From assembly GCF_000020005.1 (NCBI RefSeq), contig NC_010718.1:1431001-1495000 (forward strand): a DNA stretch of 64,000 nucleotides, given 5' to 3'. Shown piece by piece: positions 8,305 through 16,687 of the stretch. Position 1 is the stretch's first letter, and each line of letters starts with the position of its first letter. The notes below the pieces were generated by a model. That model was not told where the DNA came from and did not search any database. It worked only from the letters and a program-made list of their open reading frames with translations. Made by a program: the position numbers and the translations under genes. The DNA is from Natranaerobius thermophilus JW/NM-WN-LF. Lineage in GTDB: Bacteria > Bacillota > Natranaerobiia > Natranaerobiales > Natranaerobiaceae.

Positions 8305-9237
8305 ATGGGGATATTTTCAAAAATCAAGGACGGTCTAACAAAGACTAGACGTGGATTCGTGTCCCAGATAGAAAAGTTGTTAACAGGTAAAAAGATTGAT
8401 GAAGAGTTCTTTGAAGAGCTAGAAGATATTTTAATAAGTGCTGATGTAGGAGTGGATACCACTTTAAAAATTGTAGAAAACTTGCGTCAAAGGATAAAGG
8501 AAGAAAAAATAAAGGATTCGGAAACTGTTAATCAAGTTTTAAAAGATGAAATGAAGGATATGCTTATGCAAAAAGATAAGTCACTAACTCCCCAAGAAGG
8601 GACCCCTAAAGTAAGTTTAGTTGTAGGTGTGAATGGTGTTGGGAAAACAACTTCCATTGGAAAGCTGGCATATAAACACAAACAAGAAGGTAAAAAAGTG
8701 GTTTTAGCGGCCGGGGACACTTTTAGAGCCGCTGCAATAGACCAACTACAAATATGGGGTGACCGAGTTGGAGTTGATGTGATTAAACATCAGGAGGGTG
8801 CGGACCCTGCTGCAGTAGTGTATGATGCTATTCAGGCTGGAAGAGCCCGCAATGCTGATCATCTAATATGTGATACGGCAGGTCGTTTGCATAATAAGAA
8901 AAATCTTATGGAAGAATTAAAGAAGGTATCAAGAATAATTGAAAGAGAAATCGGAACTCCTCCACATGATGTTTACATGGTATTAGATGCAACTACTGGC
9001 CAAAATGCCCTGAGTCAAGCCAAGCTATTTTCAGAGGTAACTCCCGTATCCGGTATTATTCTTACTAAATTAGATGGTACTGCAAAAGGTGGTATTGTGC
9101 TAGCACTAGCTAATGAAATGGAGATACCAATTAAATATATTGGGGTTGGTGAGGGAATGGAAGATTTACAAGATTTTGATCCAGACCAATTTATCGATGC
9201 TCTGTTTGCTAATTCGGGAGAAAATAATGAAGAGTAA
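8305..9237 (+). CDS. ftsY: Signal recognition particle receptor FtsY
   Basis: FtsY is the membrane-associated SRP receptor GTPase that docks Ffh-ribosome complexes at the translocon. The 310-residue form has only a short N-terminal helix before the NG domain, lacking the long acidic A domain of Escherichia coli. Motifs: GVNGVGKTTSIGKLA (P-loop, near 113), DTFRAAAIDQL, DTAGRLHNKKNLM (G3) and TKLDGTAKGG (G4). ATG 8305 is preceded by AAGGAG at 8288-8293. smc ends 31 bases before, so the pair is likely cotranscribed and is closed by a strong terminator. Confidence 0.97.
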   Translation: MGIFSKIKDGLTKTRRGFVSQIEKLLTGKKIDEEFFEELEDILISADVGVDTTLKIVENLRQRIKEEKIKDSETVNQVLKDEMKDMLMQKDKSLTPQEGTPKVSLVVGVNGVGKTTSIGKLAYKHKQEGKKVVLAAGDTFRAAAIDQLQIWGDRVGVDVIKHQEGADPAAVVYDAIQAGRARNADHLICDTAGRLHNKKNLMEELKKVSRIIEREIGTPPHDVYMVLDATTGQNALSQAKLFSEVTPVSGIILTKLDGTAKGGIVLALANEMEIPIKYIGVGEGMEDLQDFDPDQFIDALFANSGENNEE

Positions 9238-9270
9238 AGACTCCTTGCTTGACAGGGGAGTCTTTTTTTT
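9236..9270 (+). terminator. Rho-independent terminator after ftsY
   Basis: AAAGACTCC at 9236-9244 pairs with GGAGTCTTT at 9257-9265 and is followed by more T residues to 9270. The stem begins inside the ftsY stop codon. It ends the smc-ftsY unit. Confidence 0.9.
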
Positions 9271-9346
9271 GTAGAATATTTTTGTAAAGTGATTTGCCTT
9301 TACAGTGATTTTGTAAGATTAAACTTTGCAGGTGGGGTATTCTAAA

Positions 9347-9694
9347 ATGCTAGAAAAAACAAATAAATTGATTATGCTCTTTGATTTTTATGGAGAATTA
9401 TTAACCCCTAGACAAAAGGAAATATTCAAGTTATATTATTATGAGGATTTTTCTCTGGGAGAGATCTCCGAACTGGAAGGTATTAGTCGGCAGGCTGTAT
9501 ATGACTTATTACAACGTTGTGAGGAATTACTACAGGATTACGAATCCAGATTGGGTTTTGTTGACAGATTTACCTTTCAAAGGAAATCCTTGAAAAAGAT
9601 AAAAGAAATTTTGACAAGGGAAACTCACCTAGATAATAACACTAGAGAAAAGTGCCTTAAATTGTTGGATGAATTATTAAGGAGTGAGGCTTAA
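9347..9694 (+). CDS. ylxM: YlxM/p13-like SRP-associated DNA-binding protein
   Basis: The 115-residue protein has a sigma-70 region 4-like helix-turn-helix: LLTPRQKEIFKLYYYEDF followed by EISELEGISRQAVYDLL around residues 20-60. This fits the UPF0122/YlxM family, which nearly always precedes ffh and is known in streptococci to modulate the SRP pathway. ATG 9347 lies after AGGTGGGG. The stop codon shares its last base with the ffh start (TAATG), indicating tight coupling. Confidence 0.92.
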   Translation: MLEKTNKLIMLFDFYGELLTPRQKEIFKLYYYEDFSLGEISELEGISRQAVYDLLQRCEELLQDYESRLGFVDRFTFQRKSLKKIKEILTRETHLDNNTREKCLKLLDELLRSEA

Positions 9695-11037
9695 TGCTTC
9701 AAAGACTATCAGAAAAATTACAGGATACCTTTGGCAAACTGACAGGAAAAGGTAAAGTCAACGAAAAAGACGTTAAAGAAGCCATGAGAGAAGTTCGTCT
9801 GGCCCTTCTAGAAGCCGACGTTAACTATAAAGTAGTTAAAGAGTTTGTCAATAATGTTAAAGAAAGAGCTGTTGGGGAAGAAGTATTAGAAAGTTTAACT
9901 CCGGGTCAACAAGTGATCAAAATTGTCCGGGATGAATTAACACAATTAATGGGTGGAGAAGTTAGCGAAGTAAACTTTTCTGATCAACCTCCAACTGTTA
10001 TTATGCTTTCTGGTTTGCAAGGTACTGGAAAAACCACGGCATCTGCTAAGCTGGCTAAAAAATTTAAAAAAGATGGCAAAAATCCATTGATGGTTGCCTG
10101 TGATACCCAACGTCCAGCTGCAATTAAACAGTTACAAGTTTTAGGAGAACAAACTGATATCCCTGTTTTCAGTATGGGAGATAAACAGCACCCAGCTGAT
10201 ATAGCTAAAGGTGCTGTGGAACATGCTAAAAAAAATCAGATGGATGTTGTTATTTTAGATACAGCTGGTAGATTGCATATTGATGAAGATCTAATGACAG
10301 AGTTGCGTGAGGTTGAGAGCAGTGTCGAGCCTCATGAAATCTTACTAGTTGTAGATGCTATGACAGGTCAGGATGCAGTCAATGTTGCCGAAAGATTTGA
10401 TCAGGATTTAGATTTATCTGGAATAGTAATGACTAAGCTTGATGGAGATACCAGGGGCGGAGCAGCGCTCTCAGTCAAAAAAGTCACTGGAAAACCAATT
10501 AAATTTATTGGTACAGGGGAAAAAGTTGATGAATTAGAAGTTTTCCATCCTGATCGATTGGCTTCTAGAATTCTGGGCATGGGAGATGTAATGTCTCTGA
10601 TAGAAAAAGCTGAAACTAGTATGGACCAGAAAAAAGCCCAAGAACTGGAAAAGAAAATTAAAAGCCAGTCTTTTACCTTCGAAGATTTTTTAGAGCAGCT
10701 ACAACAATTGAAGAGCATGGGTCCTTTGGACCAAATTATGGATATGATGCCTGGTATGGCAGGTAACAAAAAGATGAAAAATTTCTCTGTAGATGAACAA
10801 GAACTAGTTAAAATTGAAGCTATTATTCAATCAATGACTCAAGAAGAACGTGTTAAACCTGAAGTAATTAATAGCAGTAGAAAAAAACGTATAGCCAAAG
10901 GAAGTGGAACCAGAGTCCAAGATGTCAACAAACTTCTGAAGCAATTTGAGCAAATGAAGAAAATGATGAAACAAATGGGTAAAATGGGTAAAAAGAAAAT
11001 GCCGGGAAAAATGGGGAACAATCTTCCCTTTATGTAA
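9694..11037 (+). CDS. ffh: Signal recognition particle protein Ffh
   Basis: Ffh binds signal sequences and 4.5S/6S RNA and delivers ribosomes to FtsY. The 447-residue protein has an N helical bundle, a G domain with GLQGTGKTTASAKLA near 107, DTQRPAAIKQL, DTAGRLHIDEDL near 190 and TKLDGDTRGGAAL near 245, then an M domain from about 330 with a Met-rich C-terminal tail (MKKMMKQMGKMG) for signal-peptide and RNA contact. It starts on the last base of the ylxM stop. Confidence 0.98.
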   Translation: MLQRLSEKLQDTFGKLTGKGKVNEKDVKEAMREVRLALLEADVNYKVVKEFVNNVKERAVGEEVLESLTPGQQVIKIVRDELTQLMGGEVSEVNFSDQPPTVIMLSGLQGTGKTTASAKLAKKFKKDGKNPLMVACDTQRPAAIKQLQVLGEQTDIPVFSMGDKQHPADIAKGAVEHAKKNQMDVVILDTAGRLHIDEDLMTELREVESSVEPHEILLVVDAMTGQDAVNVAERFDQDLDLSGIVMTKLDGDTRGGAALSVKKVTGKPIKFIGTGEKVDELEVFHPDRLASRILGMGDVMSLIEKAETSMDQKKAQELEKKIKSQSFTFEDFLEQLQQLKSMGPLDQIMDMMPGMAGNKKMKNFSVDEQELVKIEAIIQSMTQEERVKPEVINSSRKKRIAKGSGTRVQDVNKLLKQFEQMKKMMKQMGKMGKKKMPGKMGNNLPFM

Positions 11038-11091
11038 TAATTTAATGGAATTTAGAAATCCATCTAATCAAACTAAGGAGGTGTAGAACTA

Positions 11092-11340
11092 ATGGCTGTT
11101 AGAATGAGACTTAAAAGAATGGGAGCTAAGAAACAACCTTCCTACAGAATTGTAGTGGCAGATGTGAGAGCACCCAGAGATGGCAGGTTCATTGAAGAAC
11201 TGGGACATTATAACCCAACAACTGAACCAGTCACTTTAGAAATTAATGAGGAAAAAGCTAAGAAATGGTTACAAGAAGGGGCTAAGCCTTCACAAAAAGT
11301 TCGTTCTCTGTTAACCCAAGCCGGTGTAGTGGAAAAATAA
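11092..11340 (+). CDS. rpsP: 30S ribosomal protein bS16
   Basis: This is the 82-residue small-subunit protein bS16, starting [19 protein letters not shown], as in relatives, with the internal [14 protein letters not shown]. It assists early 30S assembly. AAGGAGGTG at 11075-11083 is a near-perfect ribosome site. It heads the conserved group rpsP-khpA-rimM-trmD-rplS, 54 bases after ffh with no terminator seen. Confidence 0.98.
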   Translation: MAVRMRLKRMGAKKQPSYRIVVADVRAPRDGRFIEELGHYNPTTEPVTLEINEEKAKKWLQEGAKPSQKVRSLLTQAGVVEK

Positions 11341-11359
11341 CAGAAGGAGGCTTTTAACA

Positions 11360-11590
11360 TTGAAAGAACTGGTGGAATACATTGCCAAATCTATAGTCGA
11401 TCATCCTGAAGAAGTGTCTGTGTCAGAAGTAGAAGGCAAAAAAGCGATGGTCCTTGAGTTAAAAGTTCATCCTGATGATATGGGTAAGGTGATTGGTAAA
11501 CAAGGTAGGATTGCTAAGTCTATCCGAACTGTGGTTAGTGCTGCTGCTATAAGAGAAAATAAAAGGGTTATGGTGGAAATAGTGCAGTGA
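11360..11590 (+). CDS. khpA: KH-domain RNA-binding protein KhpA
   Basis: The 76-residue protein is essentially a single KH domain with the loop GKVIGKQGRIAKSIR around residues 41-55 that contacts RNA. KhpA (YlqC) pairs with KhpB and affects cell elongation and RNA metabolism in Firmicutes. The start is TTG 11360 behind AGAAGGAGG; the first residues MKELVEYIAKSIVDHPEEV are typical. It sits 19 bases after rpsP. Confidence 0.95.
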   Translation: MKELVEYIAKSIVDHPEEVSVSEVEGKKAMVLELKVHPDDMGKVIGKQGRIAKSIRTVVSAAAIRENKRVMVEIVQ

Positions 11591-11643
11591 TGTAATGTTA
11601 TTTGGGGCAGCAGATAGTATTCTTAAAAGTGGGGTGAATCAAA

Positions 11644-12183
11644 ATGCACCCTGAATTAGATCTTGTTTATGTAGGGAAAATTGTAGGTACTCACGGTGTA
11701 AAAGGTGAGTTGAAAGTCATTTCACTCACCGATATTGAAAACCGATTTAATGAGCTAGATAGGGTCTATCTTGTCAATGAACAAGATCACTATGACCCTA
11801 TTATTGCTCATATTGAATCATCCTTTACTCATAAAAACATGGAAATTGTCAAGTTTAGTGAATGGGATGATATCAATCAAGTTGAGGGTTTTCATGACTG
11901 GTATATTAAAATCCCTAGGGAAGAAAGGCCACAGTTAGAAGAAGATGAATATTACTTTGATCAAATCACCGGTTTGTCTGTTGTTACCGTGGAAGATGAA
12001 TTTCTGGGTACTGTAACCAATATTTACCAAACTGGGAGTAACGATGTCTACGAAGTCAGTAAAGAACAAGATGATAAGCCAATTTTAATTCCAGCCCTTT
12101 ATGAAGTAGTTAAAAAAATAGATCTTGACGAACAAATTATGATAGTGGATCTACCAGAGGGGCTCTTAGACGAGGAGGAATAA
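11644..12183 (+). CDS. rimM: 16S rRNA processing protein RimM
   Basis: RimM helps mature the 30S head by binding bS19/uS19 and assisting 16S processing. The 179-residue protein has the N-terminal barrel signature [17 protein letters not shown] and a C-terminal PRC barrel around 95-170, with [11 protein letters not shown] at its start and GLLDEEE at the end. AGTGGGGTG precedes ATG 11644. trmD begins two bases after the stop. Confidence 0.97.
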
Positions 12184-12184
12184 A

Positions 12185-12955
12185 ATGCATATCGATATCA
12201 TGACATTATTCCCGGAAATGTTTCACGGCGTATTGGAAAGCAGTATTATTGGTAGAGCCCTGGCTCGAGAAATGATTACAGTAAATCTGATTGATATCAG
12301 GGAGTTTTCTACTAATAAGCATCGAAAGGTAGATGATTACCCTTATGGTGGCGGTGCGGGAATGGTGATGAAACCAGAACCCATATTTTATGCCATGGAT
12401 GAACTTAAAAAGTCTCCTTCTTTTAATGTAAACCAGAAAACTGTTTTTGTTACACCACAAGGAAATCCATATTCTCAAGAAAAAGCGAAGGAATTATCTA
12501 GTTTAAATCGATTAACCATTTTATGTGGGCATTACGAAGGAGTAGATGAAAGGGTTAGGCAACATTTAGTAGATGAAGAAATATCCGTTGGAGATTACGT
12601 ATTAACCGGTGGTGAATTGCCTGCAATGGTTATTTTGGATTCTGTAACCAGGCTTGTACCTGGTGTTCTTGGTGATGAGAGCTCGGCCAAGACAGATTCA
12701 TTCAATAATTACTTGCTTGAACATCCCCAGTATACTAGACCTGCAATTTTTAGAGGTTTAGAAGTTCCAGAAATTTTAATGTCTGGGGATCACAAGCGAA
12801 TAGCAACATGGAAAACCAAAGAGAGCCTAAAGAGAACCTTATCTCGGAGGCCAGACTTACTAGACAAGAAATCGTTAACTGAAGAAGAATACAAATTAAT
12901 GCGCGAAATTTTAAAAGAAAGTCCAAATAAAGAATTGGACTTGGACAGATTGTAA
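12185..12955 (+). CDS. trmD: tRNA (guanine37-N1)-methyltransferase TrmD
   Basis: TrmD methylates G37 next to the anticodon using S-adenosylmethionine and prevents +1 frameshifting. The 256-residue SPOUT enzyme shows [13 protein letters not shown], the knot residues YGGGAGMVM near 57, [12 protein letters not shown] near 112 and [13 protein letters not shown] near 132. Its ribosome site GAGGAGGAA lies within the end of rimM. The rplS promoter begins in its last codons. Confidence 0.98.
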
Positions 12956-12978
12956 ATTTAAGACCAATATGCTATAAT
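12950..12978 (+). promoter_or_regulatory. Sigma-A promoter for rplS with extended -10
   Basis: TTGTAA at 12950-12955, a 17-base spacer and TATAAT at 12973-12978, with TG one base upstream of the -10, make a good housekeeping promoter. It starts in the trmD stop region and would give rplS its own transcript. Confidence 0.7.
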
Positions 12979-12982
12979 ATTT

Positions 12983-13029
12983 CTGTCGTTTGTCAAATCA
13001 CAGATGGTCCTCTGTCAAAATAATTGACA
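12983..13029 (+). promoter_or_regulatory. rplS: Structured rplS leader, possible L19 leader element
   Basis: The leader can form ACAGA/TCTGT (13000-13004 with 13011-13015) or, exclusively, TGTCAA/TTGACA (13013-13018 with 13024-13029); another TGTCAA at 12991-12996 competes for the same partner. Low-G+C Firmicutes are known to have an L19 autoregulatory leader here, but I cannot confirm the consensus fold by eye. Confidence 0.35.
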
Positions 13030-13058
13030 TGAACGTCTAAGAAGGAGGAGGAAGAAAA

Positions 13059-13400
13059 ATGGATATAATTAAACAAATTGAGCAAAAACAAATGCGAGAT
13101 GATATTCCTGATTTTAAAACTGGAGATTCTGTTAGGGTTTATGTGAAAGTGGTTGAAGGACAAAGAGAACGACAGCAGCCTTTTGAGGGAATAGTTATTC
13201 GTAAAAAAGGTTCTGGTTTAAGAGAAACTTTCACAGTTAGGCGGACAAGTTTCGGTGTTGGAGTCGAAAGAACTTTCCCCGTCCATTCTCCTAAGTTAGG
13301 AAAAATTGAAGTATTGCGTCGTGGCAAGACACGCCGTGCTAAATTGTATTACTTAAGAGATTTAAAAGGTAAAGCTGCACGTGTCAAAGGCATTCGCTAG
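13059..13400 (+). CDS. rplS: 50S ribosomal protein bL19
   Basis: The 113-residue protein bL19 lies at the subunit interface of the ribosome. Visible family motifs are [30 protein letters not shown] and the C-terminal [29 protein letters not shown] precedes ATG 13059. A promoter, a structured leader and a terminator set it apart from the rimM-trmD genes as a separately controllable gene. Confidence 0.98.
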   Translation: MDIIKQIEQKQMRDDIPDFKTGDSVRVYVKVVEGQRERQQPFEGIVIRKKGSGLRETFTVRRTSFGVGVERTFPVHSPKLGKIEVLRRGKTRRAKLYYLRDLKGKAARVKGIR

Positions 13401-13401
13401 T

Positions 13402-13433
13402 AAAAAAGGGGCTGGATTACAGTCCCTTTTTTA
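13402..13433 (+). terminator. Rho-independent terminator after rplS
   Basis: AAAAAAGGGGCTG at 13402-13414 pairs with CAGTCCCTTTTTT at 13420-13432 (one G-U pair) around GATTA. The A-run on the left arm also makes it usable in reverse. Confidence 0.9.
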
Positions 13434-13451
13434 AACATGGAGGATGAGTTT

Positions 13452-13970
13452 ATGACAACAAACAAATCACGAGAAGTATTTGAATGGATAAAATCATTAG
13501 TAGTAGCTGTTTTACTTGCTTTGCTTATCAGATATTTCGTTGTAGAAATTTTTTTAGTAGAGGGACAATCCATGTATCCTACCTTGGAGAATTCCCAGCG
13601 CTTGATAGTGAATAAATTTGTGTACCGTTTTAGAGAACCTGATCGAGAAGATGTAATAGTTTTTGAATACAGTGATGATAAAGATTTTATTAAACGAGTA
13701 ATTGCTCTTCCAGGAGAAGAAATTAAAATATCTGAAGGACAAGTATATATAGATGGTGACCCTCTTGACGAGTCTGAATATGAAACAAAAAAAATTAATG
13801 ATAATTACGGTCCTGAAGCAGTACCCGAAGATAAATATTTTGTCTTGGGAGATAATCGCGATAATAGTATGGACAGCCGCTCTGACTCAGTTGGGTTTAT
13901 CCATGAAGATAAGATAAAGGGAAAAGCTTTTTTAATCTTTTGGCCTTTAGATGATGTTGGGAGTATATAA
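13452..13970 (+). CDS. lepB: Type I signal peptidase
   Basis: Signal peptidase I removes signal peptides from exported proteins at the outer face of the membrane. The 172-residue protein has one N-terminal membrane helix (about residues 15-35), the nucleophile Ser in EGQSMYPTL, the general-base Lys in DFIKRVI and the box GDNRDNSMDSR near 135, as in S26 Ser-Lys enzymes. ATG 13452 is chosen over ATG 13437 because GGAGG at 13439-13443 lies between them at correct spacing for the second. Confidence 0.96.
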   Translation: MTTNKSREVFEWIKSLVVAVLLALLIRYFVVEIFLVEGQSMYPTLENSQRLIVNKFVYRFREPDREDVIVFEYSDDKDFIKRVIALPGEEIKISEGQVYIDGDPLDESEYETKKINDNYGPEAVPEDKYFVLGDNRDNSMDSRSDSVGFIHEDKIKGKAFLIFWPLDDVGSI

Positions 13971-14021
13971 GATGCTTTTGGTATATATTTTGAGTTGTTC
14001 TATATGTCGGAGGGAATTATG

Positions 14022-14615
14022 ATGTATTATTGTGGTATTGATGAAGCTGGTTTCGGAGCAGGAGCTGCCCAGGTTTATGTATCAGCCTGTGTTTTAGATC
14101 CACAGAAACCTATTAATGAAAGCCTAACGGATTCTAAGCAATTGACTCCTAAAAAAAGGGAACTTCTTGCAGAAGAAATTAAACAAGACGCTTTAACGTG
14201 GTGTATAGCTACTGCAAGTGTGGAAGAAATCGAAAAACTAAATATTAGAAAAGCTACGATTTTGGCAATGAAGCGTTCTCTTGAAGGATTAACTGTTAAA
14301 CCAGATATGGTTTACATAGATGGCATTAATTCACCTGAAGTGCCTTTTCCAGTGGAAACTGTCGTTAAAGGTGATAGTAAAATCCCTGCCATAAGTGCAG
14401 CTTCAATTCTAGCCAAAGTTGCCCGTGATAATAGGATGCTAGAATATGATGAACAATATCCTGAATACGGATTTAAAGACCATAAAGGTTATCTGACTAA
14501 AAACCATATCAAAGCTATTCAAAAATACGGACCCAGTCCAATACATAGAAAAACATATAAACCTATTAAAAAAATTATTGATAATCAGAAAAATCAACAG
14601 TTGGAGCTATTTTAG
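14022..14615 (+). CDS. rnhB: Ribonuclease HII, variant with altered GRG motif
   Basis: RNase HII removes ribonucleotides from DNA. The 197-residue protein keeps the acidic residues Asp7 and Glu8 (GIDEAG), the Asp in YIDG near 103 and the Asp in KVARDNR near 134, plus TDSKQLTPKKR and the C-terminal YGPSPIHRKTYKP. Unusually, the GRG motif that reads the ribose 2'-OH is GFG (Phe11), and the usual PLAGPV stretch after it is AGAAQV. ATG 14022 lies seven bases after GGAGGG; ATG 14019 is an alternative. It directly follows lepB; rbgA, a common neighbour, is missing. Confidence 0.88.
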   Translation: MYYCGIDEAGFGAGAAQVYVSACVLDPQKPINESLTDSKQLTPKKRELLAEEIKQDALTWCIATASVEEIEKLNIRKATILAMKRSLEGLTVKPDMVYIDGINSPEVPFPVETVVKGDSKIPAISAASILAKVARDNRMLEYDEQYPEYGFKDHKGYLTKNHIKAIQKYGPSPIHRKTYKPIKKIIDNQKNQQLELF

Positions 14616-14672
14616 GGAATTATTATGATTGTGATTAAGTATTAATTAAAATGAAAAGAGGCACACAAGCAG

Positions 14673-15032
14673 GTGAACAATAAATCCAAGGGAAGAACTG
14701 CCGAAAAGATTGCAAGAATCTTTCTATTAAGTAAAGGCTATCAAATTATTTTCCAAAATTATAGATTTTCTCGGTTAGGAGAAATAGATTTAATATGTTG
14801 TTTTGACAATATCCTTATATTTGTAGAAGTTAAGAGCAGATCATCTCTTTTATGGGGACAACCAGAAGAAGCGGTTGGTTATGAGAAACAAGGCCAGCTG
14901 AAAAAGTTGGCAAATATTTTTTTGTACGAATTTAACGAATTTACTGAATACCAAATCAGATTTGATGTGATTGCTATTTTAAATAATAATAAGGTAAAAT
15001 GTGAAATTAGTCACTTGAGGGATGCTTTTTGA
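14673..15032 (+). CDS. yraN: YraN/UPF0102 nuclease-like protein
   Basis: The 119-residue protein has the restriction-endonuclease-like core of the UPF0102 family: KGRTAEKIARIFLLSKGY, then LGEIDLI and FVEVKSRSS with the D-x(n)-E-x-K metal-site pattern near residues 42-58. Family members are proposed Holliday-junction or DNA-processing nucleases, but the role is unproven. GTG 14673 has a weak ribosome site. It lies between rnhB and comM, its usual place in Firmicutes. Confidence 0.9.
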   Translation: MNNKSKGRTAEKIARIFLLSKGYQIIFQNYRFSRLGEIDLICCFDNILIFVEVKSRSSLLWGQPEEAVGYEKQGQLKKLANIFLYEFNEFTEYQIRFDVIAILNNNKVKCEISHLRDAF

Positions 15033-15092
15033 TAAGGCTGTATTAACAAGAAATATAAGGACTTTGATTAAAATTTAGGAGATGAGTGCCAG

Positions 15093-16652
15093 GTGTATAC
15101 TAAACTGACAAGTTGTATTTTGCATGGTATCGAAGGTAAACTCATAGGAGTAGAAGTTGATATTGCTAATGGAATTCCCAATTTTGAGATTGTGGGACTA
15201 GCCAACACAGCTGTGAAAGAGGCTAAGGGTCGTGTCCGATCGGCAATAAAAAACAGTGGTCTAGATTTTCCTACAAAACGCATTACCATCAATCTAGCAC
15301 CCAGTAATCTCCCCAAGGGCGGATCGCAACTTGATCTGTCTATTGCTCTTAGTATTTTAACTGCTTGTGGCCAAGGGATAGATTACCACAGTTATAACTG
15401 TTTTAGCCGGGATGCTGTATATATTGGCGAATTATCCCTGGATGGAAAAGTTAGAAGGATTGACGGTGCCCTCCCCATGGCTATGTCTGTGTTAGAAAGC
15501 GGCTACTCAAACTTAGTTTTACCGGCAGAAAATGCTAAAGAAGTATCAGTACTAGGAGATAAACTGAAAGTATTCCCTATTAATTCTATTGAGGAAGCTA
15601 TAGCTGTTATCAATTGTAAAGGGGCGTCTAGTAAAAATATCACTATTGATATGGATTGCCATCAATTTTCATCAACCAAAAAAACATGGTTATCAAATTT
15701 TAATGATGTAAAAGGTCAAGAGCAAGCTAAAAGAGCTTTAGAGATTGCTGTAGCAGGGATGCATAATATCTTGATGATAGGGCCACCAGGGACGGGCAAG
15801 TCAATGCTCGCCAAGCGCATTCCTTCAATAATGCCAGGGCTTAATTTTGAAGAATCCTTAGAAGTTACTAAAATTTATAGTGCTTCAGGAAAATTAGATT
15901 ACAATACTTTTAATGGTTTGATAGCTATTCCACCGGTAAGAACCCCTCACCACAGTATTACAGAAGCTGCTTTGATTGGTGGAGGAAAGGTTCCTATCCC
16001 TGGTGAAATCAGCCTTGCCCACAGGGGTATTTTAGTTTTAGACGAATTATCAGAATTTTCAGCGACAACATTAGATTTATTACGCCAACCCTTGGAAGAT
16101 GATAGGGTAGTTATTTCTCGAGCGCATGGTACATGTGAGTTTCCGTCCAAATTTATGCTAGTGGCAACCACCAATCCGTGCCCTTGTGGTTACTTTACTG
16201 TGCCGGGAAAGGAATGTACTTGTACTCCTCGTCAATTAAAAACTCATCATGGAAAAATAACAGGAGCGTTATGGGATCGCATTGATATACAGGTTGAAGT
16301 ACCGTTAATTGAATATAATGAAATTATTTCTAATAATAACGGTGAGGATTCCCAAGATATACAGCAAAGGGTTATATCAGCGCGTCTTAAACAACAGGAG
16401 AGATATGGCTACTCAATGATCACTAATTCACGTTTAAAAGTTAATGAAATAAAAATACACTGTTCCATCGATAAACAAGGTCAAAATCTGCTAAATCAAA
16501 TGTTTGACAAATTAGGGCTAAGTATTAGGGGATATAATAAAATCCTAAAGGTTGCAAGGACCATTGCTGATTTGCGTGGTGATAACCAAATTACCGCCTC
16601 AGATTTGGCTGAAGCTAGTAGTTATCGCGGCTTAGATCGTAAATACCAGTAA
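15093..16652 (+). CDS. comM: YifB/ComM-family Mg-chelatase-like AAA+ ATPase
   Basis: ComM is a hexameric branch-migration helicase that helps integrate transforming DNA in competent bacteria; YifB is the general name. The 519-residue protein has an N-terminal Lon-like domain (to about residue 170), Walker A MIGPPGTGKSMLAKR near 227, Walker B GILVLDELSEF near 310 and a Cys cluster CPCGYF...CTC near 363-375. GTG 15093 follows AGGAGATGAG. It is normally next to dprA; here two accessory genes separate them. Confidence 0.95.
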   Translation: MYTKLTSCILHGIEGKLIGVEVDIANGIPNFEIVGLANTAVKEAKGRVRSAIKNSGLDFPTKRITINLAPSNLPKGGSQLDLSIALSILTACGQGIDYHSYNCFSRDAVYIGELSLDGKVRRIDGALPMAMSVLESGYSNLVLPAENAKEVSVLGDKLKVFPINSIEEAIAVINCKGASSKNITIDMDCHQFSSTKKTWLSNFNDVKGQEQAKRALEIAVAGMHNILMIGPPGTGKSMLAKRIPSIMPGLNFEESLEVTKIYSASGKLDYNTFNGLIAIPPVRTPHHSITEAALIGGGKVPIPGEISLAHRGILVLDELSEFSATTLDLLRQPLEDDRVVISRAHGTCEFPSKFMLVATTNPCPCGYFTVPGKECTCTPRQLKTHHGKITGALWDRIDIQVEVPLIEYNEIISNNNGEDSQDIQQRVISARLKQQERYGYSMITNSRLKVNEIKIHCSIDKQGQNLLNQMFDKLGLSIRGYNKILKVARTIADLRGDNQITASDLAEASSYRGLDRKYQ

Positions 16653-16687
16653 AAAAGACACCCATTATTGGGTGTCTTCATTTTTTT
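16651..16687. terminator. Bidirectional terminator between comM and the minus-strand gene
   Basis: GACACCCA at 16657-16664 pairs with TGGGTGTC at 16669-16676 around TTAT, with an A-run before (16651-16656) and a T-run after (to 16687), so it works in both directions. The stop codon of the minus-strand gene lies in the loop. Confidence 0.9.
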
